A DNA stretch of 49,008 bases from contig JAIXQK010000034.1 of the NCBI GenBank assembly GCA_027485795.1, positions 1 through 49,008 on the forward strand, in the 5' to 3' direction. The position numbers and the translations under genes were made by a program. Position 1 is the stretch's first letter. Every line of letters begins with the position of its first letter. Of this stretch, positions 1-8,845 are shown in pieces. The notes below the pieces were generated by a model. It worked only from the letters and a program-made list of their open reading frames with translations. It made no database searches and was not told where the DNA came from. Origin of the DNA: Oxalobacteraceae bacterium. GTDB lineage: Bacteria > Pseudomonadota > Gammaproteobacteria > Burkholderiales > Burkholderiaceae_D.

Positions 1-28
1 CCGGAAACGACCACACCGTTTTCGACCT

Positions 29-259
<231 letters not shown>

Positions 260-285
260 TGGTATAGAAAGCATTGAAAACCCAG

Positions 286-291
286 TATAAT
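286..291 (+). promoter_or_regulatory. Candidate -10 box for the recombinase gene
   Basis: A perfect TATAAT lies 137 bp before the recombinase start. No good -35 hexamer is present at 16-18 bp, only AT-rich TATAGA-like bases. The inverted repeat at 322-352 would fall just downstream of transcription start. This is a weak call made on the hexamer alone. Confidence 0.3.
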
Positions 292-321
292 CAAGGGTTT
301 ACAGTAAATCTCCAAAATGCT

Positions 322-352
322 TTCAACACATGTTTTCACCACATGTGTTGAA
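322..352. repeat. 11-bp perfect inverted repeat upstream of the recombinase
   Basis: The arms TTCAACACATG and CATGTGTTGAA are perfect reverse complements separated by 9 bases. It lies 75 bp before the recombinase ATG. Dyads of this kind bind serine recombinases (res or crossover subsites) or repressors, and the sequence does not tell which. The half-motif GCTTTCAAC appears again near 390. Confidence 0.6.
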
Positions 353-427
353 GTCTCCAAGGGTGGATTCAGCGTCATTTCACAGCAGTGCTTTCAACTC
401 AATTGGAAGTAACTACTGGAGCAGACA

Positions 428-1009
428 ATGACCAAACGAGTCGCCATTTACGCCCGTGTTTCGACTGACAAACAAACGGTAGACAATCAACTCATCGAAC
501 TCCGCAGTCTCTGTGAGCGACTGGGCTACACCATCGTTCAGGAGTACACAGACAGCGGTATCTCAGGCGCTAAAGGTCGTTCTGATCGCCCTGCTCTCGA
601 CGCTCTGATGAAAGCAGCCACCCAGCGCAAGTTCGATATGGTCATGTGCTGGAGCATCGACAGACTTGGTAGGTCACTTCAGAACTTGGTCGAGATACTC
701 AATGAACTACAAGCACTGGGTATCGATCTCTTCTTTCAGCAGCAAGGCATGGATACATCGACACCCAGCGGCAGAATGATCTTCTCTGTCTTTGGCGCTA
801 TCGGTGAGTTTGAACGCAATCTGATTCGTGAGCGTGTGCTTGCAGGTCAGCAGCGGGCAAAGGCTAACGGAGTCAAGTTAGGTCGACCATCGAAGATGAA
901 TGATGGGATGCGGTCTGCTGTGAAGTTGCTCCGTGAAAAAGGGATGGGTATCAAGTAGATCGCACGGGAGTTACAGATCGGTGTGGGTACGGTGTATTCG
1001 GTGATTTGA
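428..1009 (+). pseudogene. Serine recombinase (resolvase/invertase family), broken by one TAG
   Basis: The protein matches the small serine recombinases. It begins with a YARVST motif whose Ser12 is the expected nucleophile. It continues with DRLGRSL and the FGAIGEFERNLIRER helix that leads to the DNA-binding part. The frame stops at TAG 956-958 (176 residues), but the same frame continues as IARELQIGVGTVYSVI to a TGA at 1007-1009. That is the missing half of the C-terminal helix-turn-helix. A single C-to-T change of a Gln codon explains the break. A GGAG lies 7 nt before the ATG. The truncated product keeps its catalytic domain but should bind DNA poorly. A fragment of a second copy lies at 8228-8398. 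Confidence 0.85.
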
Positions 1010-1013
1010 CAGT

Positions 1014-3065
1014 TTACTTATCGACCAGTACCTGACCAGCATCACCCGCTAACTGCGTAGTCTGCTTCCGATTCAATGTCATCGCTTGTCGTGCAACCTT
1101 ATCTGATAAGTAGTCTTGCATCTCACCAACGGTAATCTTGCCGTCTTTATTTGCATCGGCTTCACCTTCCATTCCCTTCATCAGATAGAAACTGAAGATG
1201 CCATGTTTCAGTTCTGGGCTTGACGAAGATATCTGGTCATTCGCCGAAGCAGTTATGACGGTGAAGTTTGGTGGGTACGCATTGGTATCTGACTTCAACG
1301 ATACTGGCTTGGCATTAGCCACCAGCACATCGCCACCTCTTGTCTGTCCGCTATAACAAGCATCAATGAACATCGTGACTGACTTAGGCTTAGCAGCAGA
1401 GAGTGCAGCGACTATCTCGTTCTGACCCACAGCGGTGCGTGATAGCAGTTCTTTATCCACGCCATGTGGAAGGAAATATAGTGACTTACCATCGGGTGCT
1501 GGCAGCCCATGCCCTGAGTAAAAGACATACACATCAGTCTTGTCTTTATTGACTTGAATGGGTAGCCAGTTTTCGAATGCCTTGACGATATTCACTTCAT
1601 CGGCTTCATCATCAAGTAGCATATTGATCTTTTCTTGCTTGATGCCTAATGCACGAACAGCGTATTCATAGAACTCTTTGGCATCATTGTTCGCAAACTC
1701 GGCTCTAGGCACACGCTTGTAGTCTTGAATGCCGATGATGATGGCGACAGCATCACGGGCAGGCGCTCGTTTGATTGCTTCTGGCTTGAGTGCAATGGAT
1801 GTGTCAGCCGCTGGTGCGGCTTGTCTGGTAACGGTGATGGTCTTGGTATCTGAGTTGCCGTTGATATCAACGGCAGTGATAGTGAACTGGGTATCTTGAC
1901 CTATACGGGCTACTTTCTTGATGCTGTACTTACCGTCCGCTCTACCACCTTGCTCCTCACCATTGATCTTCAGTGAAGCGGTGTCAGCATTGGTTTGGAC
2001 ACTTATAGCGAAACTGCCATCAGCAGAAGGTTGTGTATTTGTAACCTGAAGATTGACACGCTGACTCTGTCGTTGCTGCTCACGTCCTGTCTCAGAGAGT
2101 TTGGAGTTATTTGGCACATTGTTATTGAGATTGGGTAAATTGACTTTTGCTTCACGAATGAATTTATCGTCCTCCCAGACGCCCTCTAATCGCTTTCCGT
2201 CTTTAGCCGTAAAAACTCCTTGCCCATGCCTCAAATCATTCTTGTACTCGCCTACAAATGATCCTTGAGAATAAGTGTAGTACCCAACGCAGTTATGCCA
2301 TTTTTTCCCTAACCCAGGGCAAGGGGGTAGATTGCTTAGATTTGACTGAGAATGTCGTTGCTGCTCACGCTCAATGTCAGAACGATCAGTCCTCACAGCA
2401 GCATTATTGTTGAGATCGGGAAGGTTGACCTTGGCTTCACGAACGAACTCGTTGTCTGCCCAGATACCTTCTTGTAGCACCTCTCCATCGAGATATATAA
2501 GAGCCCCTTCACCGTGCATCTTACCGTTTTTGAACTCTCCCACATACTTGCTGCCATCGGCAGTGGTGATAACGCCCCGACCGTTATACTTACCGTCTTT
2601 CCAATCTCCTTCATATTTTTTCCCATTTGCCCAAGTGTACCTACCTTGACCGTGCTGTCTTCCGTCTTTGAACTGCCCTTCGTACTTGTCGCCCTTGCTA
2701 TGGTTATTTGCCAAGTAATGGAACGTACCTTGTCCATGCTTATCGCCCTCTTTGAACTCTCCAACGTACTTGTCACCACTAGAATAAACTTCCGTACCCT
2801 GACCGTGTAGTAGTCCGTTCAACCATTCGCCTTCAAGGATTGCATCTTTATGCTTGGCATTTATTTCAATCTTGTAGCGACCCCAACAATTTGTCCATTT
2901 AGCAAATCGTTCAACATCAGTTTTCTTTGAGTAATCAGGTTTGGGGCACGGAGGCAGGTTGTTTGGATTTATCTGCTGCGCTGAAACTGGAAGGGCAAGG
3001 CAAGACATCAGCAGAAAAACAAAAACTGCTGATAGCAATCTATAGATTTTTAGTTGTTTATACAT
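1014..3065 (-). CDS. Secreted MORN-repeat caspase-like protein with EF-hand (paralogue 1)
   Basis: 683 residues. Residues 1-29 form a signal peptide ending in VSA. Two N-terminal modules follow, each opening with an LPPCP cysteine and a later NC(W/V)G cysteine, then MORN repeats (about 78-200 and 268-300), closing with (V/I)REAKVNLP. Residues 337-413 look like a beta-sandwich (Ig-like) domain. A C14 caspase-like domain covers about 437-630, with His519 in YSGHG and Cys570 in DACYSG. A canonical EF-hand loop, DANKDGKITVGE (637-648), follows. The family is Cys proteases cutting after basic or acidic residues, often calcium-stimulated; the substrate here is unknown. The gene starts 16 bp after paralogue 2 ends, so the two are probably co-transcribed. 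Confidence 0.85.
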   Translation of the reverse strand: MYKQLKIYRLLSAVFVFLLMSCLALPVSAQQINPNNLPPCPKPDYSKKTDVERFAKWTNCWGRYKIEINAKHKDAILEGEWLNGLLHGQGTEVYSSGDKYVGEFKEGDKHGQGTFHYLANNHSKGDKYEGQFKDGRQHGQGRYTWANGKKYEGDWKDGKYNGRGVITTADGSKYVGEFKNGKMHGEGALIYLDGEVLQEGIWADNEFVREAKVNLPDLNNNAAVRTDRSDIEREQQRHSQSNLSNLPPCPGLGKKWHNCVGYYTYSQGSFVGEYKNDLRHGQGVFTAKDGKRLEGVWEDDKFIREAKVNLPNLNNNVPNNSKLSETGREQQRQSQRVNLQVTNTQPSADGSFAISVQTNADTASLKINGEEQGGRADGKYSIKKVARIGQDTQFTITAVDINGNSDTKTITVTRQAAPAADTSIALKPEAIKRAPARDAVAIIIGIQDYKRVPRAEFANNDAKEFYEYAVRALGIKQEKINMLLDDEADEVNIVKAFENWLPIQVNKDKTDVYVFYSGHGLPAPDGKSLYFLPHGVDKELLSRTAVGQNEIVAALSAAKPKSVTMFIDACYSGQTRGGDVLVANAKPVSLKSDTNAYPPNFTVITASANDQISSSSPELKHGIFSFYLMKGMEGEADANKDGKITVGEMQDYLSDKVARQAMTLNRKQTTQLAGDAGQVLVDK

Positions 3066-3081
3066 CGCTTCAATTTTTTAT

Positions 3082-5136
3082 CTATCTACCGACCAATACT
3101 CGACCAGAATCACCAATCAACTGTGGCTCTTGCTTTCGACTCATCATTGCTGCTTGTCTGCCTACTTGCTCAACTAGATAGTCACGCATCTCACCCAGAG
3201 TTATCTTTCCGTCTTTGTTCATATCAGCATCACCTTCCATACCCTTCATCAGGTAGTAACTGAAGATGCCATGCTGCAGGTCAGGACTAGAACTAGAGAT
3301 TTGGTCAGATTGACTTGCACTGATCACAGTGAAGTTTGGAGGAAAGAACGAGTTTTGTGCTTTCAGAGTCAGCGGTCTAGCACTTGCCACAAGCGTCTGA
3401 CCTGCTTTTGTTTGACCGCTGTAACAAGCATCTAGAATGACTGTCACTGACTTTGGCTTTGCCATCGATATCGCATCATTAATCTTGGCAAATGGTATTG
3501 CAGTATCGTCAATTACGTCCCTGTCTGCGTGTAAGGGCAGAAGGTACAGTCCGCTGCCATCTGGCGTTGGTAAACCATGACCGCTATAGAACACAAAAAC
3601 TTCAGTGGACGATTTGACTCTCGAAGGTAGCCAAGTTCTAAATGTCTTGAGAATCTCTGCTTCTCTAGCACCTTCGTCAACCAGCAGTTTGATGTTCTCT
3701 GGCTTTACGCCAAGACCACGTATTGCATAGTCATAGAAAGCACGAGCATCGTCATTTGCAAACTCTGCAACAGGTAGAGACTCGTATTTGGCAATACCGA
3801 TGATGACTGCAACAGCATCACGCTCAGGCTGCTTTTTGACTTGGGCTGGGTTGAGTTGTGCGTACTTAACTGCTGACTCAACGACTTGTCGAGTCACAGT
3901 AATGATCTTTGTGTCTTTATTGCCGTTGATGTCAGTTGCTATGACAGTGAACTTAGTCTCTTGGCCAGCCCTTGCTACCTTTTTAATGATGTAGTCACCG
4001 CTGGTTCGACCACCTTGCTCTTCACCGTTAATGAGTAGTGATGCTGTATCGGCACCTGTCTGCACATTGATAGTGATGCTGCCGTCAGCAGCGGGTTGTG
4101 TATGTGTGACTTGAAGATTGACACGTTGACTTTGTCGTTGCTGCTCATGCTCACGTTTTTCTTGCTCTGGTCTGCGTCGTTCTTCTGCTAGTTGCTGACG
4201 CTCAAGGGTAAGAGTTTTACCATCATTTGAATCGATTGAATTAGCTACGTTATCTTTTTTACTTGGCAAACTTACGGTCGCATATTTAATAAATTGCCCT
4301 CGGTAAAAAAATCCTTCTTGATACGAACCGTCTGCTTTTATAAAAATTCCTTTCAAGGCAACACTCCAACCACCTAGGAATCCAATTTCATGCTGACCTA
4401 CATACTGGTCGCCATTTGTCCACAAAGTGGTTCCCCACCCATGACGCTTTCCTTTTACTATTTCCCCCGTATACCTATCACCGTTTTTCCAATGAATATC
4501 GCCCCAGCAATCGTCAAGTTTCCAATCGAAGTTATCGTCTGCAAGATAAGGGCACGGTAAGCGATTATTTGGGTTAGTGACAAGTGAAAGACTTTTTACG
4601 GTTTTTATATCTTGATACTGACTTTTTTTCTCGTACTCATGCTTAATATCATTGCGGTTAGTGTTATTGGCGATATTGTTGTTGATGTTCGGAAGGTTAA
4701 CCTTGGCTTCACGGATAAAATTGCTGTCTTCCCAAATACCCTCAAATCTCCGCCCGTCCGCTGTTATTCGGATTCCTTGACCATGATAATACCCATCCCT
4801 AAACTCACCGACGTAACTGTTTCCATTAAAGAATTTAATTTCCCCCCACCCGTTGGGAACGCCTCGTAAGTAATTACCTTCGTAAATTGCACTTCTTCCA
4901 AAGTCGGTGTGGAAGGTAGTTGGGCTTGCGTGTAAGACTATGCCACGTTTTCCAAAACAATTATTCCATTTAGAGTAATTCTCTATAGTGCTATTTGATT
5001 CTCTAGTGGACTCTGGGCAGGGCGGCAAATTATTCGGATTCGTCTGCTGTGCTGAGACTGACAAACACGCACAACCTAGCAGCAAAGAGGTTAGTGCTGC
5101 TGACAGTATTCTGCTTACGCTAATTTGAATCTTCAT
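3082..5136 (-). CDS. Secreted MORN-repeat caspase-like protein with EF-hand (paralogue 2)
   Basis: 684 residues from the second of two adjacent ATGs. An in-frame ATG at 5259 would add 41 residues with no signal character, whereas starting at 5136 gives MKIQIS and a signal peptide ending VSA, as in paralogue 3. Two cysteine/MORN modules (LPPCP and LPCP types) are followed by a charged Glu/Arg/Gln-rich coiled-coil-like linker, a beta-sandwich-like segment and the caspase-like domain. His520 (YSGHG) and Cys571 (DACYSG) are intact, and an EF-hand loop with D638, N640, D642 and E649 ends the domain. LLLGC in the leader resembles a lipobox, but VSA-QQ further on fits signal peptidase I better. First gene of the minus-strand pair. 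Confidence 0.85.
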   Translation of the reverse strand: MKIQISVSRILSAALTSLLLGCACLSVSAQQTNPNNLPPCPESTRESNSTIENYSKWNNCFGKRGIVLHASPTTFHTDFGRSAIYEGNYLRGVPNGWGEIKFFNGNSYVGEFRDGYYHGQGIRITADGRRFEGIWEDSNFIREAKVNLPNINNNIANNTNRNDIKHEYEKKSQYQDIKTVKSLSLVTNPNNRLPCPYLADDNFDWKLDDCWGDIHWKNGDRYTGEIVKGKRHGWGTTLWTNGDQYVGQHEIGFLGGWSVALKGIFIKADGSYQEGFFYRGQFIKYATVSLPSKKDNVANSIDSNDGKTLTLERQQLAEERRRPEQEKREHEQQRQSQRVNLQVTHTQPAADGSITINVQTGADTASLLINGEEQGGRTSGDYIIKKVARAGQETKFTVIATDINGNKDTKIITVTRQVVESAVKYAQLNPAQVKKQPERDAVAVIIGIAKYESLPVAEFANDDARAFYDYAIRGLGVKPENIKLLVDEGAREAEILKTFRTWLPSRVKSSTEVFVFYSGHGLPTPDGSGLYLLPLHADRDVIDDTAIPFAKINDAISMAKPKSVTVILDACYSGQTKAGQTLVASARPLTLKAQNSFFPPNFTVISASQSDQISSSSPDLQHGIFSYYLMKGMEGDADMNKDGKITLGEMRDYLVEQVGRQAAMMSRKQEPQLIGDSGRVLVGR

Positions 5137-5259
5137 CATTTTGCTCACTGCAAAGAAAATCTTTCTTGAACCCTCAGAACCCAGTATTTCTGAACTCTCA
5201 GATACTGCGTGTTTTCTTGGGTATGACTGCCTTCTGTCGGCAGCACTTTCTGAACCCAT

Positions 5260-5374
5260 CCTTTTAAGCCATATCAGCCTTCGGTTTTACGCATAAAACC
5301 AAACGGTCAGCAGCACTCGTTCTCTAGCCATGTTCTCGACAATCTAGGACAGATTACCTAGATTGTGAAGCCTG
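5260..5374. other. Divergent control region with a 10-bp inverted repeat
   Basis: This stretch separates the minus-strand caspase pair from the plus-strand small ORF. It holds a stem with arms GGTTTTA/TAAAACC at 5282-5299. It also holds a perfect inverted repeat, ACAATCTAGG and CCTAGATTGT with an 8-base spacer, at 5339-5366. The second dyad lies 8 bp before the small ORF at 5375. It could be an operator or a recombinase site. Confidence 0.45.
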
Positions 5375-5554
5375 ATGCTTCCATTTTCTGTACTGTCTGA
5401 TAGATTAGAAGCCATTGGGAAGACTTATTTGAACGCATTTGTCGAATTGGCAATCCATATAACCGTCGCAGTGCTTTCGAATGAATCTAAGCAAGTGCCG
5501 CGTGAAGCAAGGCTGGCGGGCATTGAAGTTGAAGAATTGCTTTTATTGAAATAG
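5375..5554 (+). CDS. Small hypothetical protein, 59 residues
   Basis: An uninterrupted frame from ATG 5375 to TAG 5552-5554 encodes a mostly helical, acidic 59-residue peptide. It begins MLPFSVLSDRLEAIGK and ends in EVEELLLLK. The ribosome-binding site is weak (GAAG). I do not recognise the family. Its place between divergent caspase genes, immediately after a perfect dyad, would suit a small regulator or be a remnant of a longer gene. Nothing in the sequence fixes a function. Confidence 0.3.
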   Translation: MLPFSVLSDRLEAIGKTYLNAFVELAIHITVAVLSNESKQVPREARLAGIEVEELLLLK

Positions 5555-5627
5555 AACGGCAGGAGTCATCTGTCAGGATCGAGCCGCCAGCAAATTGACT
5601 GAACACTCGGCACCGGGTGGAGGATGA

Positions 5628-6021
5628 ATGACTTGGCAGAGGCAAGAACAGGGTGACTCGGTGTCTACTAGTGAATTAGCAGAAACCATGACCTCAGAGA
5701 CAGTGTTGTAGATCGCTTACCAAGGCTCACGCTGACTGCTGGTGGGCTCAAAAGGACAACTGGGATGGAATTTCAGATGACAAACAATATTCTCTGGATT
5801 GGAATCATTTCATTCTAGTTGGCGACTGCATTGATGCTCTTTCGAAGTTGTATCACGACTTACACCATCACAGACTCGGAAAAGAGAACCGCACACATAG
5901 AACACCTTATTCAGGTGTCTCTTGTCTGGATTGCAGGACTGATGCTTATACTAACTATCTGGAAATTTTTCTGATTGCTGTTCTACGAAACAAACAGAAT
6001 GAAGAAAGTTTTCGTAGTTAA
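5628..6021 (+). pseudogene. Possible decayed gene of unknown family
   Basis: ATG 5628, preceded by GGAGG, opens 27 codons ending at TAG 5709. A shifted frame open from 5692 to TAA 6019-6021 then encodes a Trp- and His-containing segment (DCWWAQKDNWDGIS, later KLYHDLHHHRL) with no start codon of its own. One nonsense change and one frameshift would join the two parts. I do not recognise the product. The amino-acid pattern looks protein-like, but this could be chance. Confidence 0.25.
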
Positions 6022-6125
6022 GAAAATGTCGACATGAATGCTGAATGATTCACTTGCTCAGAAAGTGTTCAGAAATTAGCAGAAATACGGGTTAAGACAG
6101 CAGTTACTTTGTTGAGAGCAATACG

Positions 6126-7811
6126 ATGAAGATCCGGCTAAGCCAACAAAAAACGCTATTGGCAGCATTTGCTTTCGTGCTTCTGTATTGCTTTACTCTG
6201 TCCGTTTCGGCAGAACAGACGAATCCAAAAAATTTACCGCTATGTCCAAAACCTGATTATTCAAAATTTTATGACGTTGGCAAGAATGGACGCACTAGAA
6301 ACTGGACGAACTGCTGGGGACGGTACGTACTTGAACGAGTAAATATAGGCGATATTCTTGAGGGGGAGTGGCAAAATGGTCGGCTAAACGGACAGGGAAG
6401 GTACTACTTCCTAGCAGAAAATAAATTGAAAGGTAATAACTACGTAGGTGAGTTTGAAAACGGGTGGATACATGGACAGGGTACGTATACTTGGGCAAAC
6501 GGGGACAAGTACGTTGGTGAACACAAACACGGCAAGAGATACGGGCTAGGAATCAAAGCTAGTGTCAATGGCTTACAGCAAGAAGGTATTTGGGAAGATG
6601 ACAAATTCATCCGGGAAGCAAAAGTCAATTTATCTACAACCGACAACAAGCTCTCTGCGAACGCTGACCGTGCTGATATTAAGCATGAGCCGAAGCAGAT
6701 AGTTCAGGAACGACGCATTCCAGAGCAAGACAAGCGTGAACGTGAGCCGCAACGGCAGAGTCAGAATATAAACCTCCAAGTAACACATACTCAACCGTCT
6801 GCCGACGGCGGTATTACGATATACGTTCAGACAAACGCTGACACAGCATCATTGATCATTAATGGTGAAGAACAGGGCGGACGTATAAATGGTGACTACA
6901 CCATTAAGAAAGTTGCCCGAGCCGGACAAGATACAAAGTTCATCATTACCGCAACCGACATTAACGGTAACAAAGCTGCGCAGACCATCTCTGTATCAAG
7001 ACCAGTACTGGATTCTGCTCCTAAGTTCGCTGTTCTTGATCCAAGTAAGGTTAAACAAAGACAGGAATCTAATGCAGTTGCAATTATCATCGGCATTCAA
7101 AACTATAAAAGGGTACCGAAAGCAGACTTTGCGAATGATGATGCAAGAGTGTTTTACGACTACGCTATTCGTGCATTAGGAATAAAACCAGAAAACATCA
7201 AACTTCTTATTGACGAACAAGCGGACGAAGTAGAAATACTGAATGCCTTCCAAAGCTGGCTGCCAATAAAAGTGAAAAAGTTAAAAACTGATGTGTATGT
7301 TTTCTATAGCGGACATGGGCTACCAAGCGACGACGGAAAAAATCTGTACATTCTTCCGTTTGGCGCAGACAAGCAATACATTGACCGGACTGCACTAAAT
7401 CAACAGGAAATCATTCGCTCACTTCAGTCGGCTCAACCAAAGTCAGTTACTTTGTTCATGGATGCCTGCTACAGCGGTCAAATTCGTACAGGTGATACTC
7501 TTGTTGCGAGTGCTAGACCCATAGCTCTTAAAACTACAGACACTCTTTTTCCTCCAGAATTTACTGTATTCACTGCATCATCATCTGATCAGATTGCGAG
7601 TTCAAGTCCAGAGTTAAAGCATGGCATCTTTAGCTACTATGTCATGAAGGGAATGGAAGGTGATGCAGATGAAAATAACGATGGAAAAATTACGACGGAT
7701 GAACTCCAGAACTACTTATCCGAAATGGTAAGCAAGCAGGCTTTGATGCTGAATCGGAAGCAAAGTCCTCAATTTCTAGGAATCTCTGGTCGTGTTCTTG
7801 TTAGCCGATAG
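6126..7811 (+). CDS. Secreted MORN-repeat caspase-like protein with EF-hand (paralogue 3)
   Basis: 561 residues, the shortest paralogue, with one cysteine/MORN module instead of two. Signal peptide 1-29 ends SVSA. LPLCP (36-40) and NCWG (62-65) flank the module start, MORN repeats run about 79-160, and the IREAKVNL closing motif follows. A charged linker at 190-213 and a beta-sandwich-like segment at about 215-293 precede the caspase-like domain, with His397 (YSGHG) and Cys448 (DACYSG). EF-hand loop 515-526 is DADENNDGKITTDE-like with Asp, Asn, Asp and Glu at the binding positions. It is divergent from the other two across about 1 kb. The C-terminal RKQSPQ...GRVLV tail is shared by all three. 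Confidence 0.85.
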   Translation: MKIRLSQQKTLLAAFAFVLLYCFTLSVSAEQTNPKNLPLCPKPDYSKFYDVGKNGRTRNWTNCWGRYVLERVNIGDILEGEWQNGRLNGQGRYYFLAENKLKGNNYVGEFENGWIHGQGTYTWANGDKYVGEHKHGKRYGLGIKASVNGLQQEGIWEDDKFIREAKVNLSTTDNKLSANADRADIKHEPKQIVQERRIPEQDKREREPQRQSQNINLQVTHTQPSADGGITIYVQTNADTASLIINGEEQGGRINGDYTIKKVARAGQDTKFIITATDINGNKAAQTISVSRPVLDSAPKFAVLDPSKVKQRQESNAVAIIIGIQNYKRVPKADFANDDARVFYDYAIRALGIKPENIKLLIDEQADEVEILNAFQSWLPIKVKKLKTDVYVFYSGHGLPSDDGKNLYILPFGADKQYIDRTALNQQEIIRSLQSAQPKSVTLFMDACYSGQIRTGDTLVASARPIALKTTDTLFPPEFTVFTASSSDQIASSSPELKHGIFSYYVMKGMEGDADENNDGKITTDELQNYLSEMVSKQALMLNRKQSPQFLGISGRVLVSR

Positions 7812-8070
7812 CAAAATATTTGAGGCCTTTCTGAATGCTACAAGGGCATCGGACAGAGGTCAGGCCCTGTCTTGTTTGCTATCCTAATGGCGGTCAGCGA
7901 CCTGTCTCATAACGACTGCTGGATCGTTTAGGCTGTTGAGCCGAGGATCGCGTCCCGGGCGCATGCCAATCCAGTGAGGTTATCTTTATCTTGTGAGGGT
8001 AAAAATGCGGGTAAAAGTTAAAGATCGAATCAAAAAAATGGCTTGAATACTTGATTGTCAGCCGCGATAG
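7812..8070. other. Non-coding tail of the island
   Basis: No gene is seen here. The stretch becomes A+T-rich towards the repeat at 8071, with direct GGGTAAAA repeats near 7996-8015. No terminator hairpin with a T-run was found after the caspase gene. Confidence 0.4.
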
Positions 8071-8217
8071 GAATCCCACCCTCCCGCCAGAATACATGCC
8101 CCGTAAGGGGCATTTTTTTTGCGGAGAGAAGCGAATTCCCTGCGGACTTCGCGTGGAGGATTCGAAGGGTTTGGCATGCAAGCCAAACCGAGGCCTGCAG
8201 TATGTAGGTGAATCCCA
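8071..8217 (+). repeat. Right island repeat, second copy of the 97-246 segment
   Basis: It begins with a copy of the tRNA-Ser 3' end lacking one T (8071-8090). It then follows the left copy through the terminator hairpin (8096-8120), the GGAGAGAAGCGAA stretch and the GGTTTGGC/GCCAAACC stem, to a third GAATCCCA at 8210-8217. There are a handful of substitutions and short indels. It marks the junction between the intact island and an older decayed element. Confidence 0.88.
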
Positions 8218-8227
8218 GCCTTTCGGT

Positions 8228-8398
8228 CTGTGCGAACGACTCGGCTACACCATCGCTCAGGAATATACAGACAGCGGAAGCTCAGGTGTTAAAAGGCGTA
8301 ATGACCGACTTGCTCTAGACGCTCTCATGAAAGACGCTAGATGGCGTCGCTTTGACATGGTGATGTGCTGGAGTATCGACAAGCTCGGACGCTCACTA
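8228..8398 (+). pseudogene. Serine recombinase fragment
   Basis: Translation in frame from CTG 8228 gives LCERLGYTIAQEYTDSGSSG through DMVMCWSIDKLGRSL. This matches residues 28-84 of the recombinase at 428. The N-terminus with the catalytic Ser and the whole C-terminal half are missing, and the fragment is fused directly to the repeat on its left. It shows that a second, related element once stood here. Confidence 0.85.
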
Positions 8399-8422
8399 TT
8401 GATACACGCACCGAATTCGTGA

Positions 8423-8818
8423 TTACTTCTTGCCACATGCGATATCCAATTCAATTTTTACTGTTGTATCTGGAACAATTCGGTCCCATATCCATTCACT
8501 CTCATTGAATGTGTCAGACAAAACAACATCACCAGAACCTAATGGACCAGAATACTGAAGTACTGAAACCATTGCCAATGTCTCATACTTGCAATTAAAC
8601 GCTAAGAGTGATTTTGCTGATTTATACCTACCCCCATCTGTGTTAGTTCGCACCTGAGGAAATTCATACATCACCCACATCTTTGCAGTTATGCCGTCTA
8701 TTGTTATCGTAGATTTATCATGATAGTGAGTAAGACCATCCTCTTTACCCGTCATCTCCCACTCTGCCCAAGACACCGAGCAAACCATCATCAGTACAAC
8801 AAAGAGAAGTCGTTTCAT
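8423..8818 (-). CDS. Surface-adhesin-E-like secreted protein
   Basis: 131 residues with a signal peptide (MKRLLFVVLMMVCSVSWA). The mature part follows the Adhesin_E pattern: EW near the start, a charged strand ending in a YEFPQ segment, YKSAKSLLAFNC, a QYSGPLGSGDVV segment, an SEW(x)nIVPDT block and a final Cys. The two cysteines probably form a disulfide. The family is periplasmic or surface-associated with mostly unknown roles in environmental bacteria. It lies inside the decayed right-hand element, is intact, and has relatives at 8992 and 19054. Confidence 0.7.
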   Translation of the reverse strand: MKRLLFVVLMMVCSVSWAEWEMTGKEDGLTHYHDKSTITIDGITAKMWVMYEFPQVRTNTDGGRYKSAKSLLAFNCKYETLAMVSVLQYSGPLGSGDVVLSDTFNESEWIWDRIVPDTTVKIELDIACGKK

Positions 8819-8845
8819 TGCAAGCTCAATCTTTTAGTTTGATAT

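Noticed and set aside
428-1009. Stop-codon reassignment (TAG read as Gln)
   Set aside because: Many genes here end in TAG or TAA normally, so ordinary C-to-T mutation is the simpler cause.
3082-5136. Lipoprotein status for caspase paralogue 2 from LLLGC
   Set aside because: The other two paralogues lack a lipobox at that place, and all share a VSA cleavage motif further on.
8051-8422. A 123-residue ORF across the right repeat
   Set aside because: Its start is repeat sequence, and only the inner segment matches the recombinase; it is a fusion made by decay.
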